DNA from: Ochotona curzoniae
Taxonomy: Eukaryota; Chordata; Mammalia; Lagomorpha; Ochotonidae
Length of the DNA: 64,000 nt
Reading direction: 5' to 3'
Assembly (NCBI RefSeq): GCF_017591425.1
Contig: NW_024466607.1
Coordinates: forward strand, 12,284,501 to 12,348,500
Shown: piece after piece, positions 44,384 to 54,550 of the stretch
Layout of the letters: each line of letters begins with the position of its first letter
Position numbering within the stretch: the stretch's first letter is position 1
Position numbers and translations under genes: made by a program
The notes under the pieces: generated by a model
Seen by the model: only the letters and a program-made list of their open reading frames with translations
What the model was told of the DNA's origin: nothing
The model's database searches: none

Positions 44384-46035
44384 AAATTCCTATCATCTCT
44401 TTGGTTATTCTATAGCAGAATTCAAATAGAAAAGTCAGGATACACAGGCAGTTCTTTGTCTTCATCCATTTTCAAACAATCTTAATCCTTGACAGTCATT
44501 GTTTTTGATGTTCAAATTGTCCCAAATTCTCCCCTCCCCCACCGCTTCCCCAGCTCACCCTGACTTGGCCAATGAGAACTCTTTCAAGTCAGCTTTTGTG
44601 CCATTTCAACCCAACTCCAATATCTGCATAGTTTCTTTGTATTTGGGACTAAGAAGCAGCCTCAACTTCTTACTAATGCATTCCGTAGGCTTGGAAAATC
44701 CTCACGGTGCCCCACCTCTTTCCTATCCAGGCCAAGTAATGGCTCCTATTAGTTGTTACCAGTCAGTAATAAGTAAGCAAATGAAGCGAGTTTTCCATTT
44801 ATTCACAGTACAGAAAGTCTGGAGCAGGCAGTGGTTAACATTTGTTCAGCAGCTCATGAAGTCCCGAGCCAGCATCACTGTGATTGCTGCTGGCCACTCC
44901 ACAGCTTTAGGATGGCAGCTCCTGTTCTAGGCATCATGCCCACCGTGAGGATGGGAAGAGAGGAGGACGCCGGAGCCAACTGCAGCTGTCCCTTTGCAGC
45001 AGAAAAACAAAAGCTTTCCCCAAGCCCTCTACCCAGACCCACAGCTGAATTCCACATAGATCTACTGGCCAGGCCTGGATCATGTAGCCTTGCCCACTTG
45101 GAAGGGAGGCTGACAAAGTGAACAATTGGTTTTACTAGCTTAAGTAGTCCAGCTAGGCGAGGGAGTTGTGACTGGGAGTAGATGATAAGCAACTATTTCT
45201 GGGAGCGGGGTCTTGAGACTTAAATCCACTTTCCTTATCCTGCTTTGATTATCAATTGTTATTTTTTGTATGTTTAACACTCCCTAATGTTAAAGCAGGG
45301 TGGGGAGAAATGAAAAAGAATTGTGAGCTGAAACATACATAGGTCTTGATTTGCATGACTTTCCTGAGAAAGTCAGTTTTAGCCGTTGTGACATCCCAGC
45401 CCTGATGGCTCAGCTCAGCTCTACCCAGTTCATCAGCTCTAACCTCTAGCAACAGGTTATGCCCTGTCAGGCATCCGGTCTTCTCCTGGCCAGACTCACC
45501 TTCATCCACACAGACATTTCATCTGAGTCATGATCCCCCAGGATGGCAGACCACGCAGTGGCCACAGTTCCCCTAGAGGCTGCCCAAGCAGCACACTGTC
45601 AGGGCGAGACCAGGGCCGGCGATCAGACAGCAACGTTCTATGGATGTGAACACACTGAGCTGCTTCTGCACTGAGTATAACACAGCTGCTTCTTGGACCC
45701 TGTAAGTCCTGCTGCCCTGCTCCCTTGAGAGTCCCTCTCCCAATTTAACCACCAAAGGTCAGCTCTGGCCTACCCTGCGACCCTGCTCCAGCCAGCACCA
45801 GAGCTGCCCGACCTATTCTGTGCCCATGCATTTAGTGGTCATGTGGCTCCACATTTTAAAATATCTTTAATATCTTGCATGAGAAAAAGCATTTGTCATT
45901 GTTCTTACTGGTCATTTCTCTTTGACTAGAAGGCAAATGAGTTAGTAATAATTAATTCAAGGGACAGAGATGGAAAATTCCATTACTGATAGTCTTGGTT
46001 TTCTTGAGGCTAATTAATACATATTTTTGTTCAAA
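44384..46035. other. Unannotated stretch
   Basis: No exon is called. At 44.50-44.61 kb, 'atgttcaaattgtcccaaat' and 'tcaagtcagcttttgtgcca' resemble a common ancient repeat, but I cannot assign its family. Other frames overlap on both strands. Confidence 0.45.
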
Positions 46036-46039
46036 AAGT

Positions 46040-46372
46040 TGGGCCAGGGTTGACAATTGTGGCACAATGGGTTAAACTACCCTCTGTAACACCAGCATCC
46101 CATACATTTCCAGTTCAGGTTCCATCTGCCCCACTTACGATCCAGCTGCCTGGGAAAGCAGTGGAGAATAACCCAACTCCTTGGCCCCTGCACTCATGTG
46201 TGAGGTGAGATATAGACAGAGTTCCCGGCTCTTGATGTTACGCTGGTCCAACCCTGGCGACTGTGGCCAAATAGGGAATAAACCAAAGGATACAAAGTCT
46301 GGTTCTTGCTCTCTCCTTCTGTAACTCTGCTTTTCAGATAAGTAAGTCCATGTTTAAAAAAGAAAAATAAAA
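46040..46372 (+). mobile_element. C SINE, sense copy
   Basis: 'gggccagggttgacaattgt', 'ggcacaatgggttaaactac', 'ccagcatcccatacatttcc', 'aatagggaataaaccaaagg', and the tail 'tgtaactctgcttttcagat' plus 'aagtaagtccatgtttaaaa'. It is followed immediately by a second SINE head. Confidence 0.88.
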
Positions 46373-46403
46373 GGGGCCAGCACTGTGGCATAGCATGTTA
46401 AGA
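46373..46403 (+). mobile_element. C SINE 5' head only
   Basis: 'ggggccagcactgtggcata' and 'gcatgttaag' are the tRNA-like head of another C SINE, cut after about 30 bp. Either it is a 3'-deleted copy or the remains of a tandem pair. Confidence 0.7.
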
Positions 46404-47290
46404 AAAGCTGTAATGTTTTAATGCCATATTTTTCCATTTAATATTCGTGCTACAAGTAAAATAAACTAGGCACAAAGGGACCCAGTCTTTAATAACCTTC
46501 CTATTAAGTTAGAGAAACAGCACTAATTTCATGCCAAGTTGGGCAGTGGTTTCCCTTGGCAAGGTAGGGAAAGGGTACTATTGAAAGCTTCATGGGTGCT
46601 TTCTCGGTTATTTATTTTCATAATCTGGGCATTGAGAGGGCTGGTCACCTAATCCAACATCTATTTTCCTCTTCTTTCTAACAGGATTCTGGTTTGCATT
46701 GTTAGGGCTGGGGTGATATGTGACAAGTTGAAAACTACATTTCCCAGCCTCCTTTGGAACTAGAGCTGATCAGATAATGCACTTTCTGCCAATGAGATTT
46801 GAGGAAAAGTTCTTACTGGGACTCTTAGAAAATGTATGTCCATCAACTTTGTGGCCTCTGCCCGTTATCCTTCCTTAATACTGTTGGATACACTGCCATC
46901 TGCCTTGGCTTTTCCAAATGTCTGTTCAAATGTTTATATGTGAAACTCCCATGTTGCCTGTTCACTCTTGCAAACCAAACAGTAACCAAACAGTTACTAT
47001 CAGCTGAGTGTGTTCTGATTAGGTTTTATAGATTCAAATGTCCCTTTGCCAGGCCTGGAACTTAAGCTATAAGCTTGGGATGAAGGACAAATTTGGGTAC
47101 ACTGTAGGACTTAGACCTTGGCTAATGAGGAGGTTGGAGCCTGTTGTTCATTCATAAAAGATATTACAAATTCAAATCTCAATTTGCAAGAGCTTCCAAT
47201 TTTTTCAGAAAAACTAGAAGTCTTAATTTTATTTTCAAAATGAACTCTGCCAGGAGGTAAGACTTAAAAGTTGCAGCAGAGTAAGATGAG
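46404..47290. other. Unannotated stretch with a weak repeat trace
   Basis: 'aactacatttcccagcctcc' and 'tttggaactagagctgatca' (46732-46772) recall a common mammalian repeat motif, with the family unknown to me. The rest is unassigned. Confidence 0.4.
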
Positions 47291-47294
47291 AAAG

Positions 47295-47780
47295 TTGTTG
47301 TATTCATTTTCTATTTGTTGTATAGGAAAACACTCACAAAACATAGCTTAAACTACACATGCACACACACCAATTCACAGTGTTTGCGGTCAGAAGTCCA
47401 GGACATTGGTTGGGTTCTGGGCCTCTGGTTGCATATCCAAAGGCTGGAAGCAAGGCATCAGTCAGGATGGGCTGGAATCTGGAGGTTCTGAGAAACCATC
47501 TGGTTCCAAGCTCACGCTACTTGTTGAAAGAATTGGATTCTTTACAGCTGCACAACCAATATCCTGTTTGCTGGTTCTGGCTGAGGGTCACACAGTCTCT
47601 AGAGGCTTCCTGCTGCTACTTTCTACATGGCTCCTCCACTAACAAAGGCAGCAGTGGCACACTGAATTCTTCTCATGTTTCCAATTGCTCTGACTTCCCC
47701 TCTTTAAAAAAAAAAAATTTAAGGCCTCACATGATTAGGTTAGGCCCACCAGAGAATTTCCTGTTTGCTATAAAATAGTA
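47295..47780 (+). mobile_element. Ancient interspersed repeat, family not assigned
   Basis: 'tattcattttctatttgttg', 'acaccaattcacagtgtttg', 'cggtcagaagtccaggacat', 'cagtctctagaggcttcctg', 'ttcttctcatgtttccaatt', 'gctctgacttcccc' and 'gattaggttaggcccaccag' reproduce in order a widespread mammalian repeat ('ggaggtcagaagtccaaaat...ctagaggctgcc...tctgacc...attgggcccacc'). I do not trust my memory of its name. Confidence 0.5.
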
Positions 47781-47789
47781 TATAATTCA

Positions 47790-48325
47790 TAGGAGTGGCA
47801 TCTCATTACATAAACAAGTTTAACCTACACTCAAAGGAAAAGGGATTATACAAAGAAAAGAGTTGTTGATGATGGTTCCTAGAAGTCTGCCTAAGTTGTA
47901 AAAAACAGGAACTTCAGAACACTAGAAATATACCAAAGTCAGATGAACACTGAGAGAGAGAGAAAGAGAGAGAGGTGGAAGTACATTCGTCAAAAAAACT
48001 TCTAAAACATCAGGTCACAATAGCAGATGCGTACAGCTCTTTCCCTATTCTAATTGACAGCTCAGTTGGGAAAGTAAGGTTTACGGGGTATAACTGGCTA
48101 TGAAAACCAGTAGTGTTACTTTCAAAGGGAATCAGTACGATTCATAGTGAAGGGTACAAATCCATGCCCCATGGCATTGTTGATACAAGCAGTAAACAAG
48201 GTTGGAAGCAAAGAGAGAAATATAAAGCTTGGCCAATCTGAAGCTGTTATTGGTGGAGTCAAAAATAAATCAGCCATGACTTGCAATACCAAATTCCACT
48301 ATGGAGTGCCAGTACCAACACCAGC
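47790..48325. other. Unannotated stretch
   Basis: A short GA tract lies at about 47951-47974. Nothing else is recognised. Confidence 0.5.
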
Positions 48326-48329
48326 TATA

Positions 48330-48537
48330 GTATTTATGATCCAACTCCTTCCTAATGCATCTGGGAAAACAGGAAACAATGGCCCAAGTACTTGGGCTCC
48401 TGCCACCCTGGCTTTGGCTTTGGCTTGTCCAAACTGCAGCCATTGGGGCCATCTGGGATAGTAAACCAGTGGATGAGAGATCCATTTCTCTCTGTCTTTC
48501 CCCATCACTCTGCCTTCCCAACTAGATAAAAAAAAAG
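48330..48537 (+). mobile_element. C SINE, 5'-truncated sense copy
   Basis: The body starts at 'tatgatccaactccttccta', then 'gggaaaacaggaaacaatgg', 'cccaagtacttgggctcctg', 'atctgggatagtaaaccagt', 'ggatgagagatccatttctc', and the A-rich tail 'ctagataaaaaaaaagtaaa'. The tRNA-like head is absent. Confidence 0.8.
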
Positions 48538-48758
48538 TAAACAGATCTATAGAAATATAAAGAGAAGAGCCAAGGAATGCAAAAAAGTAACTGACTATAG
48601 TGAGGTAGGCAGCTAGTTCAGGGTCACGAGCTTGGAAGCCACTCCCCTCCCCCACATAGGTGTTCCCTGCTGCCCACCTGTGATGCTCCCCTACCATCAC
48701 CTGGAACCTCACAGGGGGCGGTATTGCACTGTTGTGTAACCACTCCCCTCGCGAGGCC

Positions 48759-48767
48759 CTATAAAGG
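48759..48767 (+). promoter_or_regulatory. TATA box candidate
   Basis: CTATAAAGG in a GC-richer setting ('ctcgcgaggccctataaagg'), with CACCC/KLF-type boxes 10-20 bp upstream. A start site would be expected near 48790. Confidence 0.45.
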
Positions 48768-49252
48768 CTCATGATAGGGAGGGGCTTGCTCTCTTGGTAG
48801 TGTGCTTCTGTCACTCTAGCACTCTGACTCTTGACCAGGACAGACTCTGAGGACAGGTATCTCCTGAGCATGGCCCTTGTGTGTCTGTATTCCTCACCCT
48901 CTGTTCACTACTTGGGCAGGTCAGTGAAGACAGCAATGCTAAGATGCTTTGTATTTCTAATTTGTGTACTATTGGGAGTTCCAGGAGAGGTGAGGCCTAG
49001 CCAAAATGGAATGTGGGCAGAGAAGCCGGGGAAAGGTGAATGTTTGCAGCTTTGTAAGTGTGTCCAAGTTATTCATTGCATGTCTCTTAGGATTACTATA
49101 GTGCTGGGGAAGCTGGGACATAGGTCTTTAGCTTAACAGATGGACTTCAGGGTAATAACCAATTGTTCTTCTTGGGGTAACAATTGACTGGATCGCTGTC
49201 TGAACTTGGGATTTGCTATTTCTAGTGGACCCTGTTACCACCAAGTTTGGTC

Positions 49253-49258
49253 AATAAA
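49253..49258 (+). terminator. Poly(A) signal candidate
   Basis: AATAAA in 'tttggtcaataaagactact'. No strong GT-rich downstream element is seen, so use is uncertain. Confidence 0.35.
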
Positions 49259-49290
49259 GACTACTTGATAAACCTTAGACATGTCCGGCA

Positions 49291-49690
49291 TGATCTCGCT
49301 TGCACTCTGCAACACTGACAAACTAGATAAGCTTTGTATGCATTCCTGACCAGCTGAGAAGGCACACCTATGTACAAAAGGGTTTGGTGGAAAGCAAAAG
49401 CTGATTTGTAGACTAGAAAAACTCCTTGCTTTTCAATACAGGCACATGGACACACTATGGATTTAAGGTCAATGTCTGCCCAATCATTGGCTAACTATTG
49501 AGCTCTAAGGCACAGGAGCAAATAGAAGGAAGCCAGACTACAAACTACAATTAAGGACAAAACAAGTGAGCAGAGACAACTGCTGCACATCCTGAGGAGG
49601 TCGGGGGAGATAGATTCTGCATTCAGTTTTGGCAAGGTACTATTTATAAAAGAAAGTGGAGATATTAGATTTATCAAAAAGAACCTGAGG
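49291..49690. other. Unannotated stretch
   Basis: Nothing recognised. It may be part of the same old element as 48.6-49.3 kb, but no diagnostic motif is visible. Confidence 0.4.
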
Positions 49691-49898
49691 GCCCGGCCCA
49701 ATAGTCTAGTGACTCACCTTGTATGAGCTGGGGGATTCCATATGGGCACTGGTTCGTATCCCAGCTGCTCCACTTTCCCTGCTTGTGGCCTGGAAAAGCA
49801 GTAGATGATGGCCTTGGGACCCTGCACCCGCATGGGAGACCTAGAAGAAGCTCTTGGCTCCAGGCTTTGGATCAGTGCAACTCTGGCCATTGAGGCTA
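49691..49898 (+). mobile_element. C SINE, 3'-truncated by another SINE
   Basis: Good head 'ggcccggcccaatagtctag', 'gattccatatgggcactggt', 'cagctgctccactttccctg', 'aagctcttggctccaggctt', ending at 'ggccattgaggctaccagaa'. The usual 3' part is missing. A different, antisense SINE begins at about 49899. Confidence 0.85.
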
Positions 49899-50086
49899 CC
49901 AGAAACTTAAGCCAGGTATCCCCCTGGGTGACAGGGATCCCACTGCTTGAAATATCAGCAGTGCCTCCTAGGGTTTCCATTAACAGGAAGCTGGAGGCAG
50001 AAGCTAGAGCCAGGACTCATGTCTAGATGCTCCGCTGTGGAACGTAAGCATCTTAATTGGTGTCCGCACTACCAGGCTAAATACAC
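49899..50086 (-). mobile_element. C SINE, variant subfamily (antisense)
   Basis: 'gggtgacagggatcccactg', 'cttgaaatatcagcagtgcc', 'tcctagggtttccattaaca', 'ggaagctggaggcagaagct' and 'cgcactaccaggct' match the variant body. The tail portion is missing, so it meets the preceding SINE 3' to 3'. Confidence 0.7.
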
Positions 50087-50240
50087 TGAATGGAAACATC
50101 TTACAAGAACAAAAAAGAAAATTCAACCATTAAAAGTACTACTACCAAAATGAAAATGTATTATGTGGACCCAATAGCAGAATTGAAACAGTAGAAGGAC
50201 TAATCAGTGAACGTGATGACAAATAAAAATGATCCAACTT

Positions 50241-50569
50241 GGGCCAGCCCGACTCAATAGCCTAGTGGCTAAAGTCCTTGCCTTGCATGTGCCAAGATCC
50301 CCTGTGGGTACCTGTTTGTATCTTGGTGCCTCCACTTCCCTTCCAACTCCCTGCTTGTGGTCCGGGAAGGCAATAAAGGATGACCCAAAGCCTTGGGACC
50401 TGCGCCTGCATGGGAGACTCAGAGGAAGCTCCTGGTTCCTGGCTTCTGATCAGATCTTGTTCCAGCCACTGCAGATACTTGAGGTGAGAACCAGTAGATG
50501 AAAGATCTTTCTGTCTCTCCTTTCTGTAAATCTGACTTTCCAAGAAAAAGAACTCTTTTTTAAAAAAAT
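50241..50569 (+). mobile_element. C SINE, pika-type sense copy
   Basis: Head 'caatagcctagtggctaaag', 'tccttgccttgcatgtgcca', body 'ccctgcttgtggtccgggaa', tail 'tctgactttccaagaaaaag' and an A/T-rich end. The head is the most informative motif for the Ochotona assignment. Confidence 0.92.
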
Positions 50570-50860
50570 ATATCCAATTTAACGGAAAGCAGTTTTAAAG
50601 ACTTGTGAATTAATATAAAGTGTACCAACACATTAAAAGACCAAGCTCTCAACTTCAGAACTATCATAAACAATAAAGATATAAATATATTCCAAGATTA
50701 GGACAGAATCTGTTGCGCTATAGCACATATGCCTTAAAGAAAGGTTTAAGAAAATCTTTCTGTCTAAAAGGCAATAACAACAAATAAAAACTCGAATCCA
50801 TAGAAATGTTTTAAAAAGCAACAGAAATATTAATATGTAGGTTAATATAAAAGACTATAT

Positions 50861-51125
50861 AGAGCCCAGCATGATAGCCTAGTGGCTAAAGTCCTCATCT
50901 TACACATGCCAGAATCCTGTATGGGCACTGGTTTGTGTCCCAGTTGCTCCACTTCCCTTCCAATTCCCTGCTTGTGTCCTGGGAAAGCAGTAAAGGATGG
51001 CACAAAGCCTTGGGACCTTGCAACTGCACAGGAAATCCAGAAGCTCCTGGCTTCAGATTGGCTCAGTTCTAGTTGTTGCAGCTACTTTGGGAATGAGCCA
51101 GCATATAGTGTTTTAAAAAGTAAAA
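50861..51125 (+). mobile_element. C SINE, pika-type, 3'-shortened
   Basis: 'agcccagcatgatagcctag', 'tggctaaagtcctcatctta', 'cctgtatgggcactggtttg', then 'tttgggaatgagccagcata' and a jump to 'tagtgttttaaaaagtaaaa'. The 'gatggaagatctttctctgtctctc' block is deleted. Confidence 0.88.
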
Positions 51126-51185
51126 TTTTATAAAAGAGAAATTTCATCATTTATGAAATTGTCCTTATTTGCAAATAAATCTTTT

Positions 51186-51526
51186 GGGGCTGATGCAATG
51201 GTTCAACAAGTTATTCCTCCACCTTGCTGCACAGGCATCTTAAACAGGCTCCAGTTTGTGTCCCAGCTGTTCCACTTCTTCTCTAGCTCCCTGCTTGTGG
51301 CCTAGGAAAGCAGTGGAGGATGGCTCAAGTCCTTGGGCTCCTGTACCCATATGGGAGACCTGGAAGAAGTTCCTGGCTTCTGGCTTCAGATTGGCTCAAT
51401 TCTGGCTGTTGTGTCCATTTGGGGAGTGAACTGGATGGAAGATATTTCTCTTTGTCTCTTCACTTTGTAATTCTGCCTTTGAAATAAACACAGAAATCTT
51501 TTTTTAAAAAAATATTTTAAAAAATA
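51186..51526 (+). mobile_element. C SINE, sense copy
   Basis: 'tggggctgatgcaatggttc', 'aacaagttattcctccacct', 'ccctgcttgtggcctaggaa', 'tttggggagtgaactggatg' and the tail 'tgtaattctgcctttgaaat' with A/T-rich end. It lies directly before the L1 fragment. Confidence 0.9.
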
Positions 51527-52123
51527 CTACAATGACCAGAACTAAGAAATGAGTTAGTAATGTCACATGCTACAAAATGTTGAAAGATCAAAATAGGAAG
51601 ACAGACCAAGTTAATGGATAGAAAGACTCATTGATGAGTTGCCAGCGTTCCCTAAATTGATGTATATATGCAGTACAGTTTTGATTTAAAAAATTCTATA
51701 AAAATGACAAACTTATCTTAAAGTATACATTGAAAATCAAATGTGCCTAAAGCAGTAAAACTCTTTTGCAGAAGAATAATTGGGTAACTTTCCCTGCTCG
51801 TTTTAAATGTTACAATTGGACTTAAGATACACCTACGTAGATGTATATATGTGCATCCGATAGTACCCCACAAACATCTATAATTTTTGATAGATAAAAG
51901 AAAATACACTTTAAAAAAATACACTTTCTGTAAAACAGTAGTGTCAGGACTGTGTAACATTGCATGAGGACAGTCACGTCAAACAATGAAAATGAACAGG
52001 AAGACCAGAAAATCCTTACAACATACAAATTGAGCTTCAACACAGTGCCAGGGCAATCCTGTTGAGAAAAGAAAGCAAAAATGATTTTGAAGCTACTGGA
52101 TATCCATATGTGTAGAAGGACAT

Positions 52124-52515
52124 TGTAACCCTAGAAGGTCAGCGAGCACAGGATTACAACTGATAGGATAGCATTTGTAGAACAGCTGGATGGATGCCAT
52201 TTGTGTGACTGATTGGATATCCTTTGTATGAGAACTGAGTGTGTACCATCCCTATAACGAAATGAATGTCATTTGTATGAGAACAGCTGAGTGGACAGCA
52301 TGGGAATGAGAGCACTTGGTGGAGTATACAAAACAAGAGGAGGTGCAAACAAAAGTATAGAAACAGTTGATGTGGTTTGTTGATCAGCTCAGTACCTCCG
52401 CCCTTATCCCATATGCCAGTAATAAACTTCAGCTTCTGACTATCAGTCAGAGTCCACACCTGTTATTATCAGCTCCATGCACCAAGTCCATCTAGGCCAG
52501 ACAGCGCCATGTATG
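52124..52515 (+). mobile_element. Solo-LTR-like insertion with internal repeats
   Basis: The surrounding L1 reads 'ctggatatccatatg' on the left and 'tatgcaaaagataaaa' on the right, so the block between is foreign. It carries four to five imperfect repeats of about 25-30 bp at 52166-52305 (core 'catttgtatgagaacagctg'), like U3 enhancer repeats. AATAAA follows at 52421-52426, with a short C/T- and T-rich 3' part. I recognise no named LTR family, and the exact ends and duplication are unclear. Confidence 0.5.
52166..52305. repeat. Imperfect tandem repeat, about 28-bp unit
   Basis: Successive phrases 'gatagcatttgtagaacagc', 'gatgccatttgtgtgactga', 'gatatcctttgtatgagaac' and 'atgtcatttgtatgagaaca' occur at roughly regular spacing inside the LTR-like block. 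Confidence 0.7.
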
Positions 52516-52626
52516 CAAAAGATAAAAAGTAAAACAAAACATAAATTAAAAATCCTCACCTTACATTATGTACGGAAACTAATGAAATTGGATCCCAAAT
52601 ACCTAAGAAATTAAAAACAAGCAAAA

Positions 52627-52921
52627 GGAGTGGATGCTTGGTGCCTCGGTTAAAATGCTGCTTGAAGTCATCGCTTCCCATATCGGGATGTTTGGGTTCA
52701 AGTCCCAGCTCCCTTCTTTATTGTCCCAATGTACATGGTGGGAAGCAGCAGCAGTGATGGCTCAATAGTTGGGGCCCTACGGTCCAGTGGAAGATTCATT
52801 TGGAGTTCCAGGCTTGGCTTGGCTGGGCTCTGAGAGCTGCAAGCTTTTGGGCAGTAACCCAACAGATGGAAGACCTCTGTCTCTCTTTATTTCCATCTTT
52901 CAAAGAAATAAAAAGAAATTT
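52627..52921 (+). mobile_element. C SINE, old sense copy inside L1
   Basis: 'ggagtggatgcttggtgcct', 'cggttaaaatgctgcttgaa', 'cagtgatggctcaatagttg', 'acccaacagatggaagacct' and the tail 'catctttcaaagaaataaaa'. It separates two L1 segments. Confidence 0.8.
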
Positions 52922-53757
52922 AAATTTTTTTTTTTATAAAACCTTAGTTCTGCCCCTAACTTGTTTAAAAAAATAACAGAAATGGGCAAAAGATTTTGAG
53001 CAGATATTTAGTTAAAGAAAACACATGAATGTCTGAAAAGATGAAAACATATGAATGAATGACAAGATGATCAACATCATTATACATTTGGAAATGCAAA
53101 TTCAAATGCTGAGATTCTACCACACATTTAATGGAACGGTGATAAGCTAAATGCCAAGTGTTGGCAAGGATTTGGAGAAACTAAAACCCTGATAGGCTGC
53201 TGATGAAAATGCAAATTGATACAGTCACTTCACAAGCAATGTGTCAGTTCCTCGGAATGTGACGTTAATGAAATTACTTAACTCTTCGGTAATTTTACTC
53301 AGAAATATACCCAAGAGAAATGAAACTGTGCCCTGTTAAGAGTTTTTGTAAATATTTATAACCATATCATTCAACTAACAAAAAAAAATTAGGAAACAAG
53401 TGAAATATTTGTCACTTGGTGAATGGATAAAGAAAATCGACAACTTATTTTTGCTCTGAAATATTATTCAGCGATCAAAAGGACTGACCTGTCAATGCGT
53501 GCTACAACATGGAGAAACGAGGCTAAGTGAAATAAGCCAGGCGTGAGAGAAGACTCGCTGCAGAATTCCTGGGAAGTGACATTATTAGCAAAGGAAATCT
53601 GTCGAGGTGCAAAGCCTGATTAGTGCTACTCAGGGGTAGAGGTCATGATGGGAGAGAACATTGGGGGTTGAGGCAAGCAGGGCAGAAGTGGGTTAGGGAG
53701 AGAGTAACTATAAATTTACTTTAAAAACAAAATCATCGAACTGCTCATGCATTATTT

Positions 53758-54091
53758 TTTTTTTTAAAGATTTATTTTTTTATTATTTTTTCATTGGAAA
53801 GGCGGATATACAGAGAGAGGAGAGACAGAGAGGAAGATCTTCCGTCCGATGATTCACTCCCCAAGTGAGCGCAACGGCCGATACTATGCCGATCCGAAGC
53901 CAGGAGCCTCTTCCGGGTCTCCCACGCGGGTGCAGGTTCCCAAAGCTTTGGGCCGTCCTCGACTGCTTTCCCAGGCCACAGGCAGGGAGCTGGAAGGGAA
54001 GCGGGGCTGCCGGGATTAGAACCGGCGCCCATATGGGATCCCGGGCGTGCAAGGCGAGGACCTTTAACCACTTGCGCCACCGCGCCGGGCC
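53758..54091 (-). mobile_element. Youngest C SINE in the window, intact, 17-bp duplication
   Basis: Full length and CpG-rich, with a poly(T)/A-rich tail at 53758-53790 and an intact tRNA-like head at the right end. Read on the - strand, the A box lies at 54068-54079 and the B box (GGTTCTAATCC) at 54013-54023. The 17-bp duplication CTGCTCATGCATTATTT is perfect at 53741-53757 and 54092-54108. High CpG content and the undiverged duplication point to recent insertion. Confidence 0.97.
54013..54079 (-). promoter_or_regulatory. RNA polymerase III A and B boxes of the young SINE
   Basis: On the - strand, TGGCGCAAGTGG (A box, 54079-54068) is followed 44 bp on by GGTTCTAATCC (B box, 54023-54013). Both are close to the tRNA consensus, so this copy may still be transcription-competent. 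Confidence 0.65.
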
Positions 54092-54216
54092 CTGCTCATG
54101 CATTATTTATGAGCACATTTATGGCATGAAAATTATGGTCCAATGAAACTGTTAAAAGCAGAAATTTTAAATCTCCCTGTTTACAAATGTTCTTAATTCA
54201 TGCAAAGAAGTTTGAT

Positions 54217-54550
54217 GGGGCAAGCACTGTGGTGAAGCAGGTTTCCATGCTGCTTGGAATGTGTTTTTGCACACCTCCCAGACTTGGCTGTTTTGTTCCC
54301 ACTGGATACCTAAAGGACCTCTGCATCCCAGATTGGAGTGAGTGTCAGGTGGGTTTGTCCTCCACCTCCATTCTAGCTTCCTGATAACTCACCCCAGAGG
54401 CAGCAGCTGACGGCCTGAGTGCTGCAGTTCTGCCGTCCACTCCAGAAACCCACATGGAGCTCCTGCATTCTAGTTTGTCCTGGTGTAGCTAGCCCTGGCT
54501 GTTGTGGTGGGACCTGAGGAGTGAGCCAGTTGATTAAAAAAATCATGAAA
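54217..54550 (+). mobile_element. C SINE, diverged sense copy
   Basis: 'tggggcaagcactgtggtga', 'agcaggtttccatgctgctt', 'ccaggtgggtttgtcc'-type body, 'gaaacccacatggagctcct', 'ggagtgagccagttgattaa'. It is old, with small insertions and a degraded tail. Confidence 0.75.

Larger units (their letters stand above)
48590..49290 (+). other. LTR-like or promoter-like segment: TATA box, ATG frame and poly(A) signal
   Basis: A TATA box (CCTATAAAGG, 48758-48767) is preceded by two CACTCCCCTC boxes (about 48641 and 48741) and followed at 49253-49258 by AATAAA. Between them, an ATG at 48937 opens a frame whose first residues (MLRCFVFLICVLLGVPGE) resemble a signal peptide. A donor-like GAG|GTGAGG lies at 48989. 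The layout suggests a degenerate retroviral LTR or an old promoter unit. The distance from TATA to AATAAA (about 490 bp) is long for most LTRs, and no clear TG...CA ends or duplication were found. Confidence 0.4.
51530..54155 (+). mobile_element. L1 ORF2/3' region split by three insertions
   Basis: Segments 51530-52130, 52525-52620, 52960-53757 and 54092-54155 are consecutive parts of one sense L1. Landmarks are 'gttaatggatagaaagactc', 'agtgccagggcaatcctgtt', 'ctactggatatccatatg', then 'aatgaaattggatcccaaat', then 'gaaatgggcaaaagattttg', 'gttggcaaggatttggagaa', 'cagaaatatacccaagagaa', 'ggtgaatggataaagaaaat' and 'aatattattcagcgatcaaa', ending near 'gaaactgttaaaagcag'. The insertions are an LTR-like block and two C SINEs. 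Many frame breaks are present, so it is inactive. Confidence 0.85.

Noticed and set aside
48299..48871. 190-codon - strand frame
   Set aside because: It runs through an antisense reading of the C SINE and the TATA-containing segment. There is no family resemblance.
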